NCBI GenBank assembly: GCA_017829005.1
Contig: JAGAJF010000063.1
Coordinates: 1 to 43,367 of the forward strand
DNA: 43,367 bases
Origin: Oscillospiraceae bacterium
GTDB taxonomy: Bacteria > Bacillota > Clostridia > Oscillospirales > Ruminococcaceae
Direction: 5' to 3'
Shown here: in pieces, positions 1-7,306 of the stretch
How the letters are laid out: each line of letters opens with the position of its first letter
How positions within the stretch are numbered: position 1 is the stretch's first letter
Notes under the pieces: model-generated
Seen by the model: the letters and a program-made list of their open reading frames with translations, nothing else
Told to the model about the DNA's origin: nothing
Database searches by the model: none
Position numbers and translations under genes: made by a program

Positions 1-5
1 ATGCA

Positions 6-995
6 TTATTCATTCAGATAATGGCAGGCAACCCAGTGATTTTCTCCTACCTTTTTCAGCTTCGGAGTTCTTTCACTGCAAAGACCCTTTCTGAATTTGC
101 TGCACCTGTTGGCAAACCTGCAGCCCTCACCGATATCTATCGCATTGGGGATATCTCCCTCAAGCAGGATACGGTTTGTTTCCTGTAAGGGGTGTTCCTT
201 GGGCTTTGCGGAAATAAGTGCCTTTGTATAAGGGTGCATAACATTGGAATACAGTTCTTCCGCAGAACCCATTTCCACGATAACTCCAAGATAAACTACA
301 GCAACAGTATCGCAGGTGTGTCGCACGACTGTAAGATCGTGTGAGATAAACAGGATAGTCTGACCAAGATCATCTCTCAGGTCTGCCATAAGATTAAGTA
401 TCTGAGCCTGGACTGATACGTCAAGAGCCGAAACAGGCTCATCGGCAAGGAGAAATTCAGGCTTCAGCATAAGCGCTCTTGCAATTGCAAGCCTTTGCAG
501 CTGACCGCCCGACAGCTCTTTCGGAAGTCTGTTAAGCACATCCTCGTTCAGACGTATGACCTTAAGTTGTTCCTTGATGCGCTTGTCAGCCTCGTTTTTA
601 TCCATTTTATAGACTCTTGCAAGCTCGTAAAAGGTTTTGCCGATCGTCATTTTGGGATTAAATGACGCAAGCGGATTCTGGAATATCATCTGCATATGGG
701 GACGATACTCTTTCATCTGAGCTTTTGTAAGTCCGCTTATTTCATTGCCGTTGAAATATATTTTGCCGCTGTCTATTTTGTGAAGTCCCAGCAGACATCT
801 TCCGATGGTAGATTTTCCGCTGCCGCTCTCACCGATTATTCCGAATATCTCTCCACGCTTTATATTAAAAGAAACATCGTCTACAGCGTGAAGATAACGT
901 ATTTTAGATTTGGCAAATTTATAATCGTCCATAGGGAAATATTTTTTTATTCCCTTGACTTCAAAGATAAAGTCATCATTTCTTTCAGGCATCAT
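6..995 (-). CDS. Oligopeptide/dipeptide (or nickel) ABC transporter ATP-binding protein, OppF/DppF type
   Basis: One of the two cytoplasmic ATPases powering an Opp/Dpp/Nik importer. Visible in the 329 residues are Walker A GESGSGKST (about residues 56-64), the Q-loop QMIFQNP, the signature LSGGQ and Walker B LLADEP. The C-terminal extension carries four cysteines (C..ANRC..C and ACHYL), typical of this subfamily. The start ATG overlaps the stop of the upstream ATPase gene by four bases (ATGA), and that gene's end supplies the GGAGG. Length is normal. Last visible gene of the operon; the stop lies at the window edge, so a substrate-binding protein gene could follow outside. The substrate (peptide versus metal) cannot be read from the ATPase alone. 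Confidence 0.93.
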   Translation of the reverse strand: MMPERNDDFIFEVKGIKKYFPMDDYKFAKSKIRYLHAVDDVSFNIKRGEIFGIIGESGSGKSTIGRCLLGLHKIDSGKIYFNGNEISGLTKAQMKEYRPHMQMIFQNPLASFNPKMTIGKTFYELARVYKMDKNEADKRIKEQLKVIRLNEDVLNRLPKELSGGQLQRLAIARALMLKPEFLLADEPVSALDVSVQAQILNLMADLRDDLGQTILFISHDLTVVRHTCDTVAVVYLGVIVEMGSAEELYSNVMHPYTKALISAKPKEHPLQETNRILLEGDIPNAIDIGEGCRFANRCSKFRKGLCSERTPKLKKVGENHWVACHYLNE

Positions 996-1981
996 TCCTT
1001 ACCTCCCTCGTTCAGAAGATGACAGGCAGCAGTATGACCTTCGGATACTGTTTTTACCGGAGGCAAAGCGCTTCTGCATATTTCTGTCGCCTTCGGGCAT
1101 CTTGGTGCAAAGGGACAGGAAGTAAATTTCGCATAAAGCGGAGGCGGTGCTCCTTCAATAGTTTTCATTCTTTTGCCGCTGTCGGAGGCTTTGGGATTGC
1201 TTGCAAGCAGCGCCTGAGTATAAGGGTGAGCAGGACGGTCAAATATATCCAGCACAGAACCGCTTTCAACTACTCTGCCTGCATACATTACCGAAACGCT
1301 GTCGCATATTTCGGCAACTACTCCGAGATTGTGAGTTATGAAAATTACGGAGGTATGATTTTCCTGCTGAAGATTTCTCAGCAGATCCAGTATCTGAGCC
1401 TGAATAGTAACGTCGAGAGCTGTTGTGGGCTCATCGGCAATAATAAGTCTCGGCTCGCACGAAAGCGCCATTGCTATCATAACGCGCTGGAGCATACCTC
1501 CGCTCATTTCAAACGGATACTGCTCATAACGTTTTTCGGGGGGAAGTATCCCGACTTTTTCAAACATTCTGAGCACATATTCCTTGGCTTCCTTTTTTCC
1601 CATTCCCCTTTTTCGTCTCACAACTTCGGAGATCTGTTCGCCTGCTTTCATAATGGGGTCCAGGGAGGTCATGGGGTCCTGGAAAATCATAGCGGCGTCT
1701 TTGCCGCGGAAGTCTCGCATACGCTTATCAGACATAGCAAGTATGTCCTCGCTGCCGCTGCTGCTGTTATAAATAACAGACCCGGTATATTCTGTCTTGT
1801 CTTTTTCGTGCAGACGCATGATCGTTTTCGTGGAAACGCTTTTGCCGCATCCGCTTTCACCCACGATACCGTGTACCTCTCCCTCTTTAACGGCAAGATC
1901 AACACCCTGTACCGCATAGACAATTCCTCTGACCGTCATCAGATTTACACACAGATCTTTCATTTCAATTATATTTCCCAT
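992..1981 (-). CDS. Oligopeptide/dipeptide (or nickel) ABC transporter ATP-binding protein, OppD/DppD type
   Basis: Partner ATPase of the adjacent OppF-type protein; the two form the nucleotide-binding pair of a heteromeric importer. It shows Walker A GESGCGKS, the Q-loop MIFQDP, a signature of the form MSGGM instead of LSGGQ (common in OppD proteins), Walker B LIIADEPTTALD and the H-loop ITHN. The C-terminal oligopeptide-transporter extension has the four-cysteine pattern CPFAPRC...C...ACHLL. It lies 27 bases downstream of the permease gene and overlaps the next ATPase by four bases, so translation is probably coupled. The 329-residue length is standard. Confidence 0.93.
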   Translation of the reverse strand: MGNIIEMKDLCVNLMTVRGIVYAVQGVDLAVKEGEVHGIVGESGCGKSVSTKTIMRLHEKDKTEYTGSVIYNSSSGSEDILAMSDKRMRDFRGKDAAMIFQDPMTSLDPIMKAGEQISEVVRRKRGMGKKEAKEYVLRMFEKVGILPPEKRYEQYPFEMSGGMLQRVMIAMALSCEPRLIIADEPTTALDVTIQAQILDLLRNLQQENHTSVIFITHNLGVVAEICDSVSVMYAGRVVESGSVLDIFDRPAHPYTQALLASNPKASDSGKRMKTIEGAPPPLYAKFTSCPFAPRCPKATEICRSALPPVKTVSEGHTAACHLLNEGGKE

Positions 1982-2008
1982 AATGAAAGCTTCCTTTCCG
2001 ATGCGGTT

Positions 2009-2902
2009 TTAGGCAGCATCTTTGTTTTTGCGGCGGTATTCCTTAAAGCTTGGCAGTCTGCGCTGACTGGGATCAATGTATGCCTGTATACCGTCGCTGA
2101 ATATATTTATGGAAATAGATGTTATCATAATTGCCGCTGCCGGGGCTATAAGAAGCATCGGCTGCTGATAAAGCATTGTCATACCGTCCTTCAGAAGTGA
2201 GCCCCAGTCTGATTTAGGCGGCTGAACACCAAGTCCCAGATACGAAAGGCTTGCCATTGAAACGATAGCCGTTCCGATATCAAGAGTAAGCTGTGCGACC
2301 ATTGTGGTTATACAGTTAGGGAGGATATGAATGAAAATTATTCTTGCATCTGAATATCCGAGGGATTTTGCAGCCTCAACATAAACCTGTGATTTTTCGG
2401 TAATTATAAGCGAACGTGCCAGCTTTGCGGTAAGAGGAGTATATACGATACCCATTGCAATAACGCCGCTGTATGTGCCTTTTCCGAAGGCTGCCACCAG
2501 GACGAACGCCAGCAGAAGAGAAGGAAGGGAGCACACGATATCCCATATCCTCATAATGAAGCTGTCAAGTCTGCCGCCGTAATATCCGCATATAAGTCCT
2601 ATCGGGATGCCGACGATCATTTCAAAACCTACGATCAGGAATGCATTCACGATCGAGCTTCTTGCACCTGCTATTATTCTTGATAAAAGATCACGGCCAA
2701 GCTTGTCTGTACCGAGAATATGTCCCTTTTCCATTGCCTTGCAGAGAGAGTCTGCAAGATTTGCCTCCTCCGGGTCATACGGGGTTATCCATTCGGCAAA
2801 TATGGATATGAAAAGAACGATCGCAAGGATAATGCTTGTTATAATTACAGGGACGGTAAAGAAGCTTTTCAGCTTGCTCACACTTTTTTTATTTCCGTTC
2901 AT
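2009..2902 (-). CDS. ABC transporter permease, OppC/DppC type
   Basis: Inner-membrane permease of the peptide/nickel importer. The protein has an N-terminal transmembrane helix followed by the extracytoplasmic motif EWITPYDPEEANLADSL and GTDKLGRDLLSRIIAGARSS, both characteristic of OppC/DppC. A five-helix binding-protein-dependent transport domain follows, with the EAA-type coupling loop around EAAKSLGYSDARIIFIHILPN. I take the start at ATG 2902 because AAGGAGG sits eight bases upstream; the in-frame ATG at 2908 lies almost on top of that Shine-Dalgarno. It is six bases downstream of the OppB-type gene. Confidence 0.92.
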   Translation of the reverse strand: MNGNKKSVSKLKSFFTVPVIITSIILAIVLFISIFAEWITPYDPEEANLADSLCKAMEKGHILGTDKLGRDLLSRIIAGARSSIVNAFLIVGFEMIVGIPIGLICGYYGGRLDSFIMRIWDIVCSLPSLLLAFVLVAAFGKGTYSGVIAMGIVYTPLTAKLARSLIITEKSQVYVEAAKSLGYSDARIIFIHILPNCITTMVAQLTLDIGTAIVSMASLSYLGLGVQPPKSDWGSLLKDGMTMLYQQPMLLIAPAAAIMITSISINIFSDGIQAYIDPSQRRLPSFKEYRRKNKDAA

Positions 2903-2915
2903 AACCATAGCCTCC

Positions 2916-3860
2916 TTACTTCAGCTTGACTCTCGGGTCAATGACCGCATAAAGCATATCGACGACAAAGCTCATAACAAGATATACTACCAGCATAAAC
3001 AGTACAAGTATCTGTACAACGGGGTAATTATTCTGCTGAATACCGTTTACAAGCATTCCTCCGACTCCGGGAAGGGAGAATATCTGTTCGATAAGAACTG
3101 TGCCGCCAATTGAACCTGCAAACTGAAGACCTGCGATAGTCAGTACAGGCAGCACTGCATTGTGGAAAGCGTGCTTGAAGGTCACATTGAACTCGTCCAT
3201 ACCTTTTGCCTTTGCAGTCATAATATGAGGAGCCTGAAGCTGGGATATCATACTGCTTCGTGTAATTCTTCCGAGCATTGCCACAACTCCGAGAGACATT
3301 ACGATGGACGGTACGAATATTCTGCTGAGGTATTCGCCGAAATTGCTGTAAGAACCTATGAATGAATATCCGGGAACAAATTTTGTACAGAATACAATAA
3401 CAAGAATGCTGACAACGAAATTGGGTACAGAAGTAAGGAACAGCATAAGGACCGATAAAATGCGGTCAGCTGATTTATTTCGGTTGAGAGCGGCAACAAC
3501 TCCAAGAATGATAGCAAAGGTCATTCCGAAAAGGGAGCTGAGGACTACCAGACCTGCTGTAACCGGAAGCCTTGAAATAATAAGATCATTGATGCTTTGT
3601 TTGTTTATGTAATCAATTCCGAAATCTCCTGCGATGACTCCCTTGAGCCAGATCAGATATTGAGTGAGCAGAGGCTTGTCAAGATAAAATTGCTGTCTGA
3701 GAGATTCCCTAAGCTCATCAGTCGCCTGTTTTTCACCTATCATTACGGTAACAGGATCGACTCCCGAGGCTCTTAACAGTACAAAAACCGCAATAGAAAC
3801 AATAAGAATGATCGGTATCATTGATAATAGTTTTTTGACTGCATATGATAAATATTTCAT
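2916..3860 (-). CDS. ABC transporter permease, OppB/DppB type
   Basis: First gene of the importer operon. A 314-residue permease with an N-terminal membrane helix, the OppB hallmark region where DP is followed by a helical segment, a YLIWLKGVIAGDFG motif and a C-terminal five-helix permease domain with the coupling loop AKAKGMDEFNVTFKHAFHNA. Start ATG 3860 has AAAGGAG seven bases upstream; an in-frame TTG one codon earlier is unlikely. It is preceded by a 5' leader with short palindromes and by a clear promoter at 3951-3979. Heterodimerises with the OppC-type protein by family knowledge. Confidence 0.92.
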   Translation of the reverse strand: MKYLSYAVKKLLSMIPIILIVSIAVFVLLRASGVDPVTVMIGEKQATDELRESLRQQFYLDKPLLTQYLIWLKGVIAGDFGIDYINKQSINDLIISRLPVTAGLVVLSSLFGMTFAIILGVVAALNRNKSADRILSVLMLFLTSVPNFVVSILVIVFCTKFVPGYSFIGSYSNFGEYLSRIFVPSIVMSLGVVAMLGRITRSSMISQLQAPHIMTAKAKGMDEFNVTFKHAFHNAVLPVLTIAGLQFAGSIGGTVLIEQIFSLPGVGGMLVNGIQQNNYPVVQILVLFMLVVYLVMSFVVDMLYAVIDPRVKLK

Positions 3861-3873
3861 CAAACCACTCCTT

Positions 3874-3929
3874 TGACCGGAAGAATAACCGCCGAATGAT
3901 ATCAGTCTCTGACCGGTCTGTCCGATATC
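3874..3929 (-). promoter_or_regulatory. Palindromic 5' leader of the importer operon
   Basis: Between promoter and oppB-like start lie two GATATC sites (3898-3903 and 3924-3929) bracketing GACCGGTC, plus a second copy of TGACCGG at 3874-3880 (the other at 3910-3916). These could form a weak hairpin or be protein sites. Function unknown. Confidence 0.35.
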
Positions 3930-3950
3930 ATTTTTTTATCTTGATTATAT

Positions 3951-3979
3951 TATATACCTTTGTGTTACACAAATGTCAA
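3951..3979 (-). promoter_or_regulatory. Promoter of the ABC importer operon with a 15-bp palindrome in the spacer
   Basis: On the minus strand, TTGACA (3974-3979), a 17-base spacer and TATATA (3951-3956; an overlapping TATAAT also occurs). The spacer contains TTTGTGTTACACAAA at 3959-3973, a perfect 7-1-7 palindrome directly between -35 and -10, which is a classical repressor-operator position. The regulator is not identified. Confidence 0.8.
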
Positions 3980-4152
3980 GCTAATTGAATAATATAATTT
4001 AAACTTTGTCTATCCTTATAATTTTTAGTTTATTTTGCTGTATCATATTTACCTTTTGCACAATATAAACAGTGTATTTTTGCAAGTCGAAAATTCATAT
4101 AATTCACTTTGTTAAAATAACATCAATTATACATCAGCTTTTTCTAATAATT

Positions 4153-4180
4153 ATGCAACATTTATTTGAATAAGTTGCAT
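4153..4180. repeat. Inverted repeat in an AT-rich 320-bp gene-free stretch
   Basis: ATGCAAC (4153-4159) pairs with GTTGCAT (4174-4180), and the inner TTATT/AATAA extends the stem. It is the only clear structure in the AT-rich stretch from about 3985 to 4300; I see no coding sequence there. It could be a weak terminator or a protein site. Confidence 0.45.
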
Positions 4181-4302
4181 TTCCATATATTAAATATTTT
4201 TTATGAGTTATTCGGTCAGCTATCCCTGCCGTATGTTTGTGAGCTGTATTTATCTGATATTTCGCTTTCAGGAATGGGGTTGAGTTTACATCTAATAAAA
4301 AT

Positions 4303-4330
4303 GGCTGCTGCAGTGTGCGCTGCAACAGCC
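4303..4330 (-). terminator. Rho-independent terminator after the sigma-gene fragment
   Basis: On the minus strand an 11-bp stem (GGCTGTTGCAG with CTGCAGCAGCC, one mismatch) with a 6-base loop is followed by ATTTTTATTA. It lies just past the stop of the sigma-factor fragment at 4339. Its sequence differs from the terminator after intact sigK. Confidence 0.8.
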
Positions 4331-4338
4331 TCTTAATT

Positions 4339-4450
4339 TTATTCGTACATATCTCTCAGCTTTTCCGGCACCTTTTTCTCTATCCTCGAAACGTAGGAAC
4401 GGGAAATGTTAAGCTTGTCGGCTACCTCCCGCCGAGAAAGGGGCTGTTTT
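4339..4450 (-). pseudogene. 3'-end fragment of a SigK-like sigma factor (region 4.2)
   Basis: The last 31 or so codons encode RREVADKLNISRSYVSRI followed by EKKVPEKLRDMYE, almost identical to the C-terminus of the intact SigK at 12459-13142 (REVADKLNISRSYVSRI, EKKALEKLRDMYE). DNA identity over about 105 bases is roughly 85 % by eye. An open frame continues upstream to about 4800, but its sequence does not resemble sigma regions 2 or 3 and it runs through the inverted-repeat element at 4571-4731, so I do not count it as a functional sigma gene. Either the displaced 3' end of a duplicated sigK or the remains of a paralogue. It ends in its own terminator. Confidence 0.75.
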
Positions 4451-4570
4451 ACAGAACTCCCCTGCTGCCTGAAATTGAACAAATATGCGGCGTCCCCCGT
4501 TACACCCTGCTTGATGATTATCTTATTTTCTTCGAGACCTGCAAACTGAAAGAACTGCGAAAGCAATTTA

Positions 4571-4731
4571 ATACTAATCTTTAATTGTTCTGTAGACAAA
4601 GACGGCAGATAGAACACAGCCAATCTAGGAAAGCGACTGCAGCAAGGCTTGCCGCCTTGCAAGGGAGCTTGACGACGAGTGGCTGGGTTATAGCTATCGT
4701 CTTTGTCCATAGGTTGATTAAAGATTAGTAT
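4571..4731. repeat. MITE-like element with about 35-bp terminal inverted repeats
   Basis: The outer arms ATACTAATCTTTAAT (4571-4585) and its exact complement (4717-4731) are perfect over 15 bp. After symmetric 9-base spacers the inner arms GACAAAGACG (4595-4604) and its complement (4698-4707) are perfect over 10 bp. The GC-richer core has its own small inverted repeats (AGCCA/TGGCT, AAGGC/GCCTT). No protein is encoded. Size and symmetry suit a non-autonomous mobile element or a structured RNA; no target-site duplication is obvious. Confidence 0.7.
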
Positions 4732-4933
4732 AATATCACGCAAAAACAGCTTGCAGCGCATCCGGGCGTTGACCACAGAACAATAAGCTAATGGGAACAA
4801 AAAAAATGCAGACCGTCACGGGAGATATGGCGGGCTGCGATGAAATTCTTTAAGGAATGATAACTTGAGTTTATAAAAATTGCTTCTGATAATTTTCCAA
4901 AATAATCAAAATCTAAATTCATACTATCATTTT

Positions 4934-5122
4934 TTACTGCTTATCCGTATCAAAGGGCACCCATAAACCGGAGCTATTTTTAACCATACCGCTTTTGCGG
5001 CGGTCGATCTCTTCCATAAGCTTTTCGTCCATTTTACGCTCGGCGCTGTCTAACATATCCGATACTGCAGTAAGTTCCTCATCGGAAAGCAGATTTGCAT
5101 TTATATGCTTTATTTTAGTCAT
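4934..5122 (-). CDS. Small hypothetical protein (62 aa)
   Basis: A 62-residue soluble, charged protein (DEELTAVSDMLDSAERKMDE, then an EEIDRRKSG segment), probably helical, ending in a segment with SSGLWVPFDTDK. No family recognised. Translation is well supported: AAGGAGG sits seven bases before ATG 5122, and a TATAAT-like -10 (5200-5205, minus strand) lies 78 bases upstream with a poor -35. It stands alone between the sigma fragment and the MutS-like gene. The 4740-4930 stretch downstream holds nothing I can identify. Confidence 0.65.
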   Translation of the reverse strand: MTKIKHINANLLSDEELTAVSDMLDSAERKMDEKLMEEIDRRKSGMVKNSSGLWVPFDTDKQ

Positions 5123-5317
5123 AATTTTTCCTCCTTAATATTTGTACACTGTAGATTTTTGATGGAAAACACTTTATTTGCCAAAATGGATCATGCTCTA
5201 TTATAGCATATCTCATTATCCTATTTTATCTCCATTCTCCCAATAATAATGATAACATATCACCTGTGTAAAAATCCACCCAGCAAATCCACAGTTTATT
5301 TTCACTAAATAAACACT

Positions 5318-7051
5318 CTATTCTTGTATCATATTTCCAACCAGCATATCATAAGTAACACCATATTTCTCCGCAATATCCATAGCATAAGACATACCCT
5401 CGGGCGGAGCGATCTCGATTTTAAAAGACCTCTTGTTACCTTCATTCTTCACGATAAGAGAAGCAGCCTTTGCATTTCCGCCTGCCTTGTTCAGCTCGTC
5501 CGTATCGGCAGCAAGCTTGTGCATATGAGTGTTGTATATCGTCCTGACCTCCTTCTTTAACAGCGCACGGACAGAATCCTTTGCAATAAAGTATCCTTCC
5601 TCAAAGGACGTGGTGGAGAATGTTTCATTCATCAGAAGCAGGCTGTCTTTTGTACAGCTGCCGTAAATTTCTTTGAATCTTATACATTCCTCACCAAGCC
5701 TACCCAGATCCATCGTCTTGTCCTCATCTGCGGGGAAATGAGTAAATATGCAGTCGGCAGGACGATAAACAAACTCCGAAGCAGGTACAAATAATCCGCC
5801 CTGTGCCAGAACAAACATCAGCCCCACAGCCTGCGTCACCGTTGTTTTTCCGCCTCTGTTTGCGCCTGTCAGAATATAAATCGTATGTTCATTATCAAAA
5901 ACAAGATCGTTATATACGATGTCATTTTTATCGGGAATGCTTACTGCAAGCTTCAGATTATAAAAGCCCTTTGCATTCATAGAAATGCTGTCATTACCCG
6001 AAAGCTGCGGTTCGCAGAACGGAAAGCCCTTTTCCATACAGCTTTCCACAAACTCAGCCGTTCTGATATAATACACAAATTCGGGAATCAGCTGAGATAT
6101 GTTCACAACAGCCACATTCGCATATTTTGTAAGGGTGTCACGAAGCTTTTTCACCAGAGAATCAAGCATTTTATTCAGCACATTTTCAAGATAGAAGGTT
6201 GAATTATTTGCCCCGTCACCCTCGGGCATATTTACAATGGTTGATTTTGTCCTTATGTCCATAAGCGGGTTCTGAGCGATCTGAACAGCAGCAGTTTTCT
6301 CAAGTAAAGCAACCGCACCGTTATCCTTTTCCTGCTCGACCATATGGTAATGCATATCGCCGTTCCACTCTGAACCGCTTTGTATCTTATCCTTTGAAGA
6401 AATAGCATCGGCAAAATTGCTTATGATACCCGATTTTTTGAAGGGCTTGTCATTAACCGAAACAAGTCCCATACTTACCGCTTCAAACCGTTCATTTACA
6501 TTTATTCCGATGGTCACACTTTTTATATCCGAAGCAGTAATTTTCAAAGCGGCAATATCCTTTTTCATTTCCGCAAAGAATGCTTCATTGTACAGCATAT
6601 CAATATGCTCTTTAAATCTGATAAGCCCGTCGGAGGATATCTCTGCATCAGCAAGACATTCCCTCATTTCCTCCACGCATTTTATGTAATTGCTCAAATC
6701 TTCAAGCCTGTGCATAAGGTGCCACAGTCCAAGCTTTTCGTCCGAGTCCTTGTGCATTATCCCGAAATTGCGGATAAATTCAACCTTGTCAAACAGCTCT
6801 GTCATACGTTTTCTGAGCTCGGGCAGCCGCAGGATATCCGCAAATATTTTCTGACGGTAAAGTGCAGCAGCCCTATCGGCTGTCATCTCGGATAATACAT
6901 TCATTATCAGCCGCTGTTCCTTTGTATCGTCGGTCATCTTACGGCAGATATTATCAAGTCCAAGATCGTGACAGGCGGTTTCAGAAAGCTTTGAAATGGT
7001 TATATTTTTTTGATCGGGATAAAGTAAGCTGAATGTACCAATGTCGTTCAT
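5318..7051 (-). CDS. MutS-family ATPase without a mismatch-recognition domain
   Basis: A 577-residue protein whose C-terminal third is a MutS/MSH ATPase. It has Walker A GANRGGKTT (canonical MutS GPNMGGKS), a downstream AQGGLFVPASEF segment matching the MutS ATPase fold, a Walker B-like LLLMNETFSTTS, and an IYNTHMHKLA switch histidine. The N-terminal 370 residues are helical (core and lever type); there is no mismatch-binding domain I and no C-terminal Smr nuclease, so it is neither MutS1 nor MutS2. The Walker B aspartate is asparagine (MNE instead of MDE), which I recall from other non-canonical Firmicute MutS-like proteins. ATG 7051 is preceded by GAAAGGACGG. It is the last gene of the operon headed by the exonuclease-helicase fusion, 27 bases after the small ORF. 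Confidence 0.85.
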   Translation of the reverse strand: MNDIGTFSLLYPDQKNITISKLSETACHDLGLDNICRKMTDDTKEQRLIMNVLSEMTADRAAALYRQKIFADILRLPELRKRMTELFDKVEFIRNFGIMHKDSDEKLGLWHLMHRLEDLSNYIKCVEEMRECLADAEISSDGLIRFKEHIDMLYNEAFFAEMKKDIAALKITASDIKSVTIGINVNERFEAVSMGLVSVNDKPFKKSGIISNFADAISSKDKIQSGSEWNGDMHYHMVEQEKDNGAVALLEKTAAVQIAQNPLMDIRTKSTIVNMPEGDGANNSTFYLENVLNKMLDSLVKKLRDTLTKYANVAVVNISQLIPEFVYYIRTAEFVESCMEKGFPFCEPQLSGNDSISMNAKGFYNLKLAVSIPDKNDIVYNDLVFDNEHTIYILTGANRGGKTTVTQAVGLMFVLAQGGLFVPASEFVYRPADCIFTHFPADEDKTMDLGRLGEECIRFKEIYGSCTKDSLLLMNETFSTTSFEEGYFIAKDSVRALLKKEVRTIYNTHMHKLAADTDELNKAGGNAKAASLIVKNEGNKRSFKIEIAPPEGMSYAMDIAEKYGVTYDMLVGNMIQE

Positions 7052-7078
7052 TTTATTGACCGTCCTTTCAGAACTAAA

Positions 7079-7306
7079 TTACTTCATCTCCTCGGGAATA
7101 ACAGGCTCATAATACTCAAGCTCTGCATCATCGAGGTAATACCCTCCCCTTGGAGGCGTTATAGGCTCCTGCTTTGCAAACTCGAAATCAATTTTGTGAG
7201 TCTCCTTGTTCACAACAAGTGAAGCGTCAAACTCATTTTTATTGTTGATTGGCTTAAATTTATTTAACTGCGCCTCAGATAAATATCCGGCAAAACCACG
7301 GCACAT
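7079..7306 (-). CDS. Small ORF overlapping the helicase 3' end (75 aa)
   Basis: An open frame of 75 codons whose first 43 bases overlap the end of the helicase gene in another frame. The product is acidic, with FDASLVVNKETHKIDFEFAK and a tail TPPRGGYYLDDAELEYYEPV, and no family is recognised. No good Shine-Dalgarno precedes ATG 7306, so it is either translationally coupled to the helicase, reached by a frameshift near the helicase stop, or the former helicase C-terminus split by a mutation. Clean spacing to the following MutS-like gene (27 bases) supports it being coding. Confidence 0.5.
   Translation of the reverse strand: MCRGFAGYLSEAQLNKFKPINNKNEFDASLVVNKETHKIDFEFAKQEPITPPRGGYYLDDAELEYYEPVIPEEMK

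Noticed and set aside
1019-2200. A 393-codon plus-strand frame across the OppD-type and OppC-type genes
   Set aside because: It is antisense to two well-supported ABC transporter genes, has no family resemblance and no Shine-Dalgarno.
4134-4325. A 63-codon minus-strand frame in the AT-rich gap
   Set aside because: No Shine-Dalgarno, no coherent protein pattern, and it overlaps the terminator hairpin at 4303-4330.
4451-4800. Upstream extension of the sigma-fragment frame as a full 153-aa gene
   Set aside because: It runs through the inverted-repeat element, does not resemble sigma regions 2-3 and has no good start site.
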